From contig JAFTUB010000249.1 of assembly GCA_017466495.1 (NCBI GenBank), forward strand, positions 1 to 7,526: a stretch of 7,526 nucleotides of DNA. The letters are read 5' to 3'. A program made the position numbers and the translations under genes. Every line of letters starts with the position of its first letter. Position 1 is the first letter of the stretch. The notes under the pieces are model-generated. The model was given only the letters and a program-made list of their open reading frames with translations. It searched no databases and was not told the origin of the DNA. Positions 1 through 4,779 of the stretch are shown here, one piece after another. This stretch comes from Clostridia bacterium. Lineage in GTDB: Bacteria > Bacillota > Clostridia > Oscillospirales > CAG-272.

Positions 1-1019
1 CGCTCAAGGGCAAGACGATATACATATACATCCTCTCCGAAGGCGGCGCGCAGGGTCAGGCTGTCGGTGACAGCCGCCTGCCCACCCACCCGAAGAAGGC
101 GGCGCACCCCAAGGGGGGCATCCTTTTCCATGGGAACATCGCAGAGAGCAAGGGCGGCGCAGACACGGCGCACTACCGCGCCGGGAAAACGCAGACCGGT
201 GAGCACCGCGTTGACCCGATCCACGGGAGTGCGGCGGAAGAGGGCAGCCAGGCGCAGGGCAAGCTCCGGGGGAAGGGCGGCCAGGCGGGGAATCCCGCTT
301 TGATCCAAATCGGTGCAGATGCGTCCCAGCACATCATCTTCAATCATCATGGTCAATGCCTCGGCGGCATTGGGAGAGGTGACGGTGCGGCTCAGCTCTG
401 CGGCGATGCGCTCCACCGAAATGCGGGCGAGCAGGGGAGCACAGATCTGCGCCCCGGCTCGCGTAGCGGGATCAATGTCAAAGGAGAGCTGAGCGGCAAA
501 GCGGTAGGCGCGGAGAATGCGCAGTGCGTCTTCCCGAAACCGCTGCTCAGGATCTCCCACGCAGCGGATCAGCCGGGCATCCAGGTCGTTTCTGCCCCCG
601 AAGAGATCCACCAATCCGTCCCCCTCACCATAGGGCGACCAGGCCATGGCGCAGACCGTGAAGTCCCGTCGGGAGAGATCGTCGGCAATGTTGGGGGTGA
701 AGGTGACGGTGGAGGGGTGGCGGGCATCCAGGTAGTCTCCGTCGATGCGGTAGGTGGTGATCTCCACCGGCAGGGGAGAGCCCTTCTCCTCGGCCAGGAC
801 GGTGACGGTGCCGTGCTTCATGCCGGTCAGGATGGTGCGGCGGTGGCGAAAGACCGACAGGGTCTGCTCAGGCAGGGCAGAGGTGGTCACATCCCAGTCA
901 TGGGGCGCCCGTCCAAGCAGAGTGTCCCGCAGACTCCCGCCCACAATGTAGGCTTCGTAGCCTGCTTCATGCAGACCGTCCAGAATTCCTCTGACGGCAG
1001 AGGGGTATTGCATTTCCAT
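1..1019 (-). CDS. cca: CCA-adding tRNA nucleotidyltransferase (C-terminus cut by window edge)
   Basis: Class II CCA tRNA nucleotidyltransferase, which adds or repairs the 3'-CCA of tRNAs from CTP and ATP without a nucleic acid template. The 339 visible codons start MEMQYPSAVRG. The nucleotidyltransferase head shows GGSLRD at residues 27-32 and the metal-binding pair D41-x-D43 in HDWDVT. SRRDFTVCAM lies at about 116-125, and REDALRILRAYRF at about 162-174 is the nucleotide-selecting motif. ERIAAEL follows in the neck region. The family is usually about 400-450 residues, so the tail is missing at the window edge. The ATG ending at 1019 is chosen because AAAGGAG (1028-1034) lies 8 nt upstream; the in-frame ATG two codons later would be about 14 nt away. 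Position 123 is Cys where the family usually has Asn (RRDFTxNA). The gene diverges from two tRNA genes that already encode CCA, so its role here is probably repair of worn 3' ends. The identification is firm. Confidence 0.95.
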   Translation of the reverse strand, partial: MEMQYPSAVRGILDGLHEAGYEAYIVGGSLRDTLLGRAPHDWDVTTSALPEQTLSVFRHRRTILTGMKHGTVTVLAEEKGSPLPVEITTYRIDGDYLDARHPSTVTFTPNIADDLSRRDFTVCAMAWSPYGEGDGLVDLFGGRNDLDARLIRCVGDPEQRFREDALRILRAYRFAAQLSFDIDPATRAGAQICAPLLARISVERIAAELSRTVTSPNAAEALTMMIEDDVLGRICTDLDQSGIPRLAALPPELALRLAALFRRTPVDRVNAVLTGLRFPGAVVRRVCAALALCDVPMEKDAPLGVRRLLRVGGQAAVTDSLTLRAAFGEDVYVYRLALE

Positions 1020-1051
1020 GACACGCACTCCTTTCGCGCTGTATTGTGATC

Positions 1052-1080
1052 AGTATACCACAAATTTTGTCTGTAATCAA
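1052..1080 (-). promoter_or_regulatory. Sigma-A promoter of the CCA-adding enzyme gene
   Basis: On the minus strand a -35 TTGATT (1075-1080) and a -10 TATACT (1052-1057) are separated by 17 bp. TGTGG directly precedes the -10, giving an extended -10. Transcription would begin at about 1045, leaving a short leader with AAAGGAG at 1028-1034. No operator or attenuator structure is obvious in the leader. Confidence 0.75.
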
Positions 1081-1142
1081 GGGGGGATTGCGGCGGCCGG
1101 CAGAGGCTGCGGGAAGAAATTTGCGGATTCTTGGAATGACAT

Positions 1143-1201
1143 AAAAAAAGCAAAAAAACTTCCAAAATCCCCTTGACAAATTCTGCGGGATGTGCTATAA
1201 T
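1143..1201 (+). promoter_or_regulatory. Strong tRNA promoter with upstream A-tracts
   Basis: A perfect consensus -35 TTGACA (1173-1178) and a perfect -10 TATAAT (1196-1201) are separated by the optimal 17 bp, with an extended -10 TGTGC. Two 7-nt A-tracts (1143-1149 and 1152-1158) lie 15-30 bp upstream of the -35, at the position where UP elements sit in stable-RNA promoters. Their spacing of about 9 bp is close to helical phasing and could bend the DNA. The predicted start, near 1207-1209, is only a few bases before the tRNA-Met. UP-element function is inferred from position and composition. Confidence 0.88.
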
Positions 1202-1213
1202 ATCAAACGTTAT

Positions 1214-1290
1214 GGCGGAATAGCTCAGCTGGCTAGAGCAATCGGTTCATACCCGATAGGTCGTGGGTTCAAGTCCAACTTCCGCTACCA
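1214..1290 (+). tRNA. tRNA-Met (CAT), elongator type
   Basis: A 77-nt cloverleaf including an encoded CCA (1288-1290). The acceptor GGCGGAA pairs with TTCCGCT at 1280-1286, with a terminal G1-U72 wobble. The D arm is GCTC/GAGC. The anticodon stem ATCGG/CCGAT encloses loop TTCATAC, with anticodon CAT at 1248-1250. It is an elongator rather than an initiator: the anticodon stem lacks the three G-C pairs of initiators and the first pair is not mismatched. The loop and the GGCGG...CCGCTACCA ends resemble Firmicutes elongator tRNA-Met as I recall it, rather than the lysidine-modified tRNA-Ile, whose loop is CTCATAA. The T stem, GTGGG against CCAAC, contains one G-A mismatch at its central pair. 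Confidence 0.93.
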
Positions 1291-1365
1291 GGCCCGTTGG
1301 TCAAGCGGTTAAGACACCGCCCTTTCACGGCGGTAACAGGAGTTCGATTCTCCTACGGGTCACCA
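1291..1365 (+). tRNA. tRNA-Glu (TTC)
   Basis: A 75-nt cloverleaf beginning at the base right after the CCA of tRNA-Met, with its own encoded CCA (1363-1365). The acceptor GGCCCGT pairs with ACGGGTC (1355-1361), with one G-U pair. The anticodon stem CCGCC/GGCGG encloses CTTTCAC, with anticodon TTC at 1324-1326. The T stem AGGAG/CTCCT is fully paired. It must be co-transcribed with tRNA-Met from the promoter at 1173-1201, because there is no space between the two genes. RNase P and 3' processing therefore have to separate them at a single junction. Confidence 0.97.
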
Positions 1366-1372
1366 ACGAAAG

Positions 1373-1406
1373 AAATCCGAACTTTGGGGTTCGGATTTTT
1401 ATTTTT
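1373..1406 (+). terminator. Intrinsic terminator of the tRNA operon
   Basis: A 10-bp stem, AAATCCGAAC (1373-1382) with GTTCGGATTT (1389-1398), encloses a 6-nt loop. It is followed by a T-rich run, TTTTTATTTTTT, overlapping the 3' arm. It lies 7 nt after the CCA of tRNA-Glu. On the opposite strand the same stem is followed by TTTCTTTC, so it could also weakly stop transcripts of the convergent esterase gene before they run antisense through the tRNAs. Confidence 0.9.
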
Positions 1407-1411
1407 GTATT

Positions 1412-1437
1412 CGGCCGGCGGCAGGATACCGCGGCCG
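1412..1437. repeat. Imperfect GC-rich hairpin
   Basis: CGGCC (1412-1416) pairs with GGCCG (1433-1437) and GCGG (1418-1421) with CCGC (1429-1432), around a one-base bulge and a 7-nt loop. No T-tract follows on either strand. It sits between the two 3' ends of convergent transcripts and may simply add structure there. A chance origin in GC-rich DNA cannot be excluded. Confidence 0.35.
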
Positions 1438-1452
1438 TGGCCCAAACAGTTG

Positions 1453-1486
1453 CGGGGGAGGGGCTTTTTCCAAAGCCCCTCCCCCG
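1453..1486. repeat. Perfect 15-bp inverted repeat past the esterase stop codon
   Basis: The arms CGGGGGAGGGGCTTT (1453-1467) and AAAGCCCCTCCCCCG (1472-1486) pair without mismatch around a 4-nt loop. The hairpin lies 5 bp past the stop codon of the minus-strand esterase. It has the stem of an intrinsic terminator, but no run of T follows it in the esterase direction. It could stabilise the mRNA 3' end, act as a non-canonical terminator, or be a member of a dispersed genomic palindrome family. Which of these applies cannot be told from one copy. Confidence 0.7.
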
Positions 1487-1491
1487 GTCAT

Positions 1492-2472
1492 TTATTTCTG
1501 CTGTTCGTTGATCACGCGGATCATTTCCTGGGCATAGAAGGCAAAACCCAGATCGTTGGGGTGCAGACGGTAGTCGGCAAAGAATTCGGGAACGTGGGGC
1601 ACTGCCTTCATGCCGTCCACGATGATGCAGCCGTGGGCGGCCATAATTTCGGCCAGCTGACGGCGGGTGTCGGCAAACGCACCGGTGGGCTTGGGACGCC
1701 AGTCGTCCTCACGCCACAGGGGAAGGATGCCGTAAACGGGAACGCCGGGATAAGCCTCGGCCAAACGGTCAAAGAAGGCCTGCGCACGGGAGACATACTC
1801 CTCATTGGAGGGAAGCTTGCTCCAGTCGTTGGTGCCGAAGGCCACCGTGATCAGATCGGGCTTGAAGTTCTGCTCGGGGTCGATGGTGTTGGCATCGAAA
1901 ATGTAGCCTGCATTGCCCTGGTTGGAGAAATCGTAGTTGAAGAAACGGGAAACCATGGCGGGGTATGTGCAGGAAGAGTAATGGGCATGGTAGCCGTGGG
2001 TGATGGAGTCGCCGAAGCAGAGCATGGCACCGCTGTATGCGGTATAGGGGGTTACCTCAGCGCCGTCATCCAGACGGAACTCCATGATGCGGATATCCAC
2101 CATGTAGGGCAGATAAATCGTGATGCGGCGGCGTGCCTTGTCCCCGAAATGGTGGGTGAAGGTGTAGGTATCGTAGGACTGGTGAGTATTCTTGTAATCC
2201 CCCACCACCATAACGCCGTCCACATAAAGATCCACCGACATCCAGCGCACCGAAGCGCGGCGGCGGATGCAGTAGTCAAAGGCGATCTCCTCGGAATCGG
2301 TGTAAAAATCAAAGCGGATACCGGCGGTCAGGTGGCACTTGGCACCGTCATTGCCGTAAGCGGCTACCTGGGCATCGGTGCAGCGGCACAGCGCGATGTG
2401 GCCGCGGCTGTCGATACGGGTGTGGTCGGCACCGCGGGTGATGGATGTAAGCTGTTCATAGGTGAGAATCAT
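1492..2472 (-). CDS. SGNH/GDSL-family esterase with N-terminal GxDLY-type domain
   Basis: A 326-residue serine hydrolase of the SGNH fold, probably a deacetylase/esterase acting on acylated carbohydrates or similar small esters. An N-terminal beta-rich domain (about 1-140) contains SVDLYVDG at about 79-86, which resembles the GxDLY motif that precedes SGNH domains in one esterase group. The catalytic domain (about 146-326) carries all four blocks: GDSIT at 154-158 with nucleophile Ser156, Gly187 in NQGNAG, GTND at 213-216 with Asn215, and HPND at 304-307 with catalytic His304. There is no signal peptide or transmembrane segment, so it should act in the cytoplasm, perhaps on imported oligosaccharides. 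The start ending at 2472 (MILTYEQ) is preferred over the upstream ATG at 2490: AAGGAGG at 2481-2487 is 8 nt before it, and the upstream ATG would lie on the far side of that site. The gene is monocistronic, with its own promoter. The natural substrate is unknown. Confidence 0.9.
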   Translation of the reverse strand: MILTYEQLTSITRGADHTRIDSRGHIALCRCTDAQVAAYGNDGAKCHLTAGIRFDFYTDSEEIAFDYCIRRRASVRWMSVDLYVDGVMVVGDYKNTHQSYDTYTFTHHFGDKARRRITIYLPYMVDIRIMEFRLDDGAEVTPYTAYSGAMLCFGDSITHGYHAHYSSCTYPAMVSRFFNYDFSNQGNAGYIFDANTIDPEQNFKPDLITVAFGTNDWSKLPSNEEYVSRAQAFFDRLAEAYPGVPVYGILPLWREDDWRPKPTGAFADTRRQLAEIMAAHGCIIVDGMKAVPHVPEFFADYRLHPNDLGFAFYAQEMIRVINEQQK

Positions 2473-2480
2473 GACAATTT

Positions 2481-2487
2481 CCTCCTT
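2481..2487 (-). promoter_or_regulatory. Ribosome binding site that sets the esterase start
   Basis: AAGGAGG on the minus strand is a full anti-16S match with an 8-nt spacer to the ATG at 2470-2472. It lies inside the six-codon extension that starts at 2490, so that longer reading is unlikely. Confidence 0.85.
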
Positions 2488-2504
2488 CATTTTTCCCCCG
2501 ACCC

Positions 2505-2533
2505 ATTATAGCACACCCCCGGGGATTTGTAAA
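2505..2533 (-). promoter_or_regulatory. Sigma-A promoter of the esterase gene
   Basis: On the minus strand a -35 TTTACA (2528-2533) and a perfect -10 TATAAT (2505-2510) are 17 bp apart, with an extended -10 TGTGC. The spacer contains an 8-bp CCCCGGGG palindrome (2517-2524) that could be a protein site, though it may be incidental. Transcription should start near 2498, giving a leader of about 25 nt. Confidence 0.85.
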
Positions 2534-2539
2534 GCGCAA

Positions 2540-2568
2540 GGGGACATTTTCTGCGGGGATATTTTCCG
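2540..2568. repeat. Tandem 14-bp direct repeat between divergent promoters
   Basis: GGGGACATTTTCTG (2540-2553) is followed at a 15-bp period by GGGGATATTTTCCG (2555-2568), matching at 12 of 14 positions. A further ATTTTC occurs at 2573-2578. The pair lies between the -35 elements of the divergent esterase and DUF512 promoters, where a regulator could affect both. No known regulator motif is recognised. Confidence 0.5.
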
Positions 2569-2586
2569 ATAAATTTTCAAATTCTT

Positions 2587-2616
2587 TTGACAGAAGGCGG
2601 CTCTGTGTGATATAAT
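2587..2616 (+). promoter_or_regulatory. Sigma-A promoter of the DUF512-der operon
   Basis: Perfect consensus -35 TTGACA (2587-2592) and -10 TATAAT (2611-2616) with an 18-bp spacer and an extended -10 TGTGA. The start would be near 2623, giving a leader of about 30 nt with GGGAGGG at 2640-2646. No other promoter or terminator was recognised up to the end of the window, so this probably drives the whole plus-strand gene series. Confidence 0.88.
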
Positions 2617-2654
2617 ATACTGTAACTATACCTTTTCATGGGAGGGATGGCGGA

Positions 2655-3977
2655 ATGGTCACCGTAACCGAAGTGCTGCCCGGTTCCCGCGCCGATCGGG
2701 CGGGGATTCTGGCGCAGGATATTTTGATTTCCATCAACGGACACAATATCCGTGACGTGCTGGATTATCGCTTTTATTTGGCTGAACGTACCGTGAATCT
2801 TCTCCTGCATCGCGGCCCTGAGCTGGTGGAGGTCACCATCCGCAAGGGGGAGTATGACGACATCGGCCTGGAATTTGCCACGCCCCTCATGGACGGCAAG
2901 CACCGCTGTGCCAACCGGTGCATCTTCTGCTTCATTGATCAGCTGCCCCGGGGGATGCGGGACACCCTCTATTTCAAGGACGACGATTCCCGCCTGTCCT
3001 TCCTCCACGGCAACTATATTACCCTTACCAACCTGCATGACGAGGACATTGACCGCATCATCGAGATGCACATTTCCCCCGTCAATGTGTCGGTGCATAC
3101 CACCAATCCCGAGCTGCGCTGTACCATGATGGGCAACCGCCGTGCGGGAAAAACGTTGGAGTACCTCCGTCGCCTGGCCGATGCCGGCATCGCCCTCTGC
3201 GGGCAGATCGTTCTCTGTCGCGGCATCAACGACGGGGCAGAGCTGGACCGCTCTATGCGGGACCTGGCCGAGCTTGCTCCCGCTCTGCGCAGTGTGTCGG
3301 TGGTCCCCGCCGGGCTGACCAAATACCGCGAGGGGCTTTATCCCCTCTCTCCCTTCACCCCCGAGGAGTGTGCCGCTGTGATCGCGCAGGTGGATACCTT
3401 TGCCGGGGAATGCATGGAGAAGCTGGGAACCAGGCTCTTCTTCTGCGCCGATGAGCTGTATCTGAAGGCGGGGCTTGAACTGCCCCCCGACGAATACTAC
3501 GAGGAGTACAGCCAGATCGAGAACGGGGTTGGGCTGCTGACCTCGCTGTGTCACGAATTCGATTTTGAACTGGAATTTTTGGGAGACGACCTTCCCTCAC
3601 ACCTCGACCGCACCGTAACGGTGGCCACGGGAGAGGCTGCCTGTCCCACCCTTACTGCCCTGGCGGCCCGGCTGACGGAGCGTGTGCAGGGACTGGAGAT
3701 TCGCGTGATCCCCGTCCGCAACGATTTCTTCGGGGAGCTGATCAATGTGGCGGGCCTTCTGACCGGGCGGGATATCGCCGATCAGCTGGCAGGGAAGGAG
3801 CTGGGGGATGAACTTCTGCTCCCGCGGGTCTGCCTGCGGGCCGAGGGGGATCTTTTCCTGTGCGGCATGACCCCGGATGCGCTGTCGGAGCGCCTGGGTG
3901 TGCCTGTCCGTTTTGTCCCCAATGACGGGACGGAGCTGATCCGTGCTCTGCTTGGGGATGCCTGCGATCTTGCATAA
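2655..3977 (+). CDS. PDZ + radical SAM + DUF512 protein of unknown function
   Basis: A 440-residue protein in three parts. An N-terminal PDZ-like domain (about 1-65) includes PGSRADRAGILAQDILISIN. A radical SAM core follows with the canonical iron-sulfur motif Cx3Cx2C at C85, C89 and C92 (RCANRCIFCFIDQLPRGMR); three cysteines of this kind hold a 4Fe-4S cluster that cleaves S-adenosylmethionine. A C-terminal DUF512 region includes FFCADELYLKAG (about 262-273), QIENGVG (287-293) and VATGE. Known members are cytoplasmic and have no established substrate. The ATG at 2655 is chosen because GGAGG (2641-2645) is 9 nt upstream; the ATG at 2647 is too close and out of frame. It is the first gene of the series that includes der, a placement I recall as common in Clostridia. 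This suggests a role tied to ribosomes or RNA, but that is inference only. Family assignment is firm, function is not. Confidence 0.92.
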   Translation: MVTVTEVLPGSRADRAGILAQDILISINGHNIRDVLDYRFYLAERTVNLLLHRGPELVEVTIRKGEYDDIGLEFATPLMDGKHRCANRCIFCFIDQLPRGMRDTLYFKDDDSRLSFLHGNYITLTNLHDEDIDRIIEMHISPVNVSVHTTNPELRCTMMGNRRAGKTLEYLRRLADAGIALCGQIVLCRGINDGAELDRSMRDLAELAPALRSVSVVPAGLTKYREGLYPLSPFTPEECAAVIAQVDTFAGECMEKLGTRLFFCADELYLKAGLELPPDEYYEEYSQIENGVGLLTSLCHEFDFELEFLGDDLPSHLDRTVTVATGEAACPTLTALAARLTERVQGLEIRVIPVRNDFFGELINVAGLLTGRDIADQLAGKELGDELLLPRVCLRAEGDLFLCGMTPDALSERLGVPVRFVPNDGTELIRALLGDACDLA

Positions 3978-3982
3978 GGAGG
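3976..3982 (+). promoter_or_regulatory. Ribosome binding site overlapping the DUF512 stop codon
   Basis: AAGGAGG overlaps the TAA stop (3975-3977) of the preceding gene. It is 8 nt before ATG 3991 but only 2 nt before ATG 3985, so it selects 3991 as the lipoprotein start. The overlap suggests that translation of the two genes is coupled. Confidence 0.85.
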
Positions 3983-3990
3983 TTATGCAG

Positions 3991-4752
3991 ATGAAAAAAT
4001 TGTTTGTACTGTGTCTGATGCTGGTTCTTTCGCTTTCCGCCTGTGGACCTGCGGCGGTGGACGATCCCGCCGTGACCACCGATGCCGGGACGGGGGATGC
4101 GGTGACCACTGCACCTCAGTCCATGGAGATTACCGAGATTACGGTTGGGGAAGAAACTACCTCTCTTGGCGGAGATTCGCTGAAAATTTTGCGTTATCCC
4201 GTGGCAGTGGGGACTGATACCGAGACCCTCAATGCCCGGCTGAAGCACCACGCTGAGAAAGTTTACGCCGTTCACGCTACCGGAGCGTTGACCATGCTGG
4301 ATGAGGGAGGGACCTTCAACTATGAGGTAACCTCGGTGGAGATCAAGCGGTTTGATGGGGAGATCCTCTCCTTTCTTTGTCGCGCGGCCTACACCTCCCC
4401 GGTGGATGGTGTCGAGACACAGATCGTGTACACCGGAAATTTGAATCCCGTAACGGGGGAGAGCATTGCGCCTGAGGCGTTAATTACCGACTGGGAAGCG
4501 CTTGGAGCCATTCTGCGGGCGGGAAAAGCAACGCAGACTTGGGGCAGTGCGGATCTGCTTGATCAGATGACCTGGGATGATTTGCTGTTGCAGATTAAGC
4601 CCGCATACGGCATTTATCCCGCCGTCTGCTTCGGCGAAAGCGGGATGGAGATTGGATTTGAGGTCCTTCCGATGTTCGGCGGAACGGCAGGCTTTACGGT
4701 GACCTATGCCGACGCAGCCCATTGCCTGGCTGTGGCACCGCCCCGGAACTGA
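3991..4752 (+). CDS. Small lipoprotein, possibly DUF3298-like
   Basis: A 253-residue protein with a type II signal peptide: MKK, a hydrophobic stretch at about 4-16, then the lipobox LSAC with Cys18 as the lipidated residue. It should be anchored on the outer face of the membrane. Residues 19-45 form an Ala/Thr/Asp/Pro-rich linker. The rest (about 46-250) looks globular and beta-rich. Several features recall the DUF4163/DUF3298 fold seen in RsiV and PdaC: LNARLKHHAE at about 80-89, YEVTSVEIKRFDGEILSF in the middle, and MEIGFEVLPMFGGTAGFTVTY near the end. No catalytic residues are evident and the match is weak by eye, so I do not assign a function. The start at 3991 is set by AAGGAGG at 3976-3982 and by the signal peptide. 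It sits between the DUF512 gene (13-bp gap) and der (27-bp gap), presumably in one transcript. Confidence 0.85.
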   Translation: MKKLFVLCLMLVLSLSACGPAAVDDPAVTTDAGTGDAVTTAPQSMEITEITVGEETTSLGGDSLKILRYPVAVGTDTETLNARLKHHAEKVYAVHATGALTMLDEGGTFNYEVTSVEIKRFDGEILSFLCRAAYTSPVDGVETQIVYTGNLNPVTGESIAPEALITDWEALGAILRAGKATQTWGSADLLDQMTWDDLLLQIKPAYGIYPAVCFGESGMEIGFEVLPMFGGTAGFTVTYADAAHCLAVAPPRN

Positions 4753-4779
4753 CCCATACAAAGAAAGGAAGTTAACATC

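Noticed and set aside
300..1049. A 249-codon plus-strand open frame opposite the CCA-adding enzyme
   Set aside because: It is in exact antisense register with the cca gene, which carries all family motifs, and it has no ribosome binding site or recognisable domain.
2473..2490. A six-codon N-terminal extension of the esterase (MKEEIV)
   Set aside because: These codons overlap the AAGGAGG ribosome binding site that is correctly spaced for the ATG ending at 2472.
1297..2511. A 404-codon plus-strand open frame running from tRNA-Glu through the esterase gene
   Set aside because: It begins inside a tRNA and is the in-register antisense of the esterase, whose four catalytic blocks are all present.
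2577..3554. A 325-codon minus-strand open frame opposite the DUF512 gene
   Set aside because: It is in exact antisense register with a clear radical SAM gene, and its low-complexity product resembles no family.
3943..3990. A 16-codon upstream extension of the lipoprotein overlapping the DUF512 gene
   Set aside because: It would displace the signal peptide from the N-terminus, and AAGGAGG at 3976-3982 points to ATG 3991.
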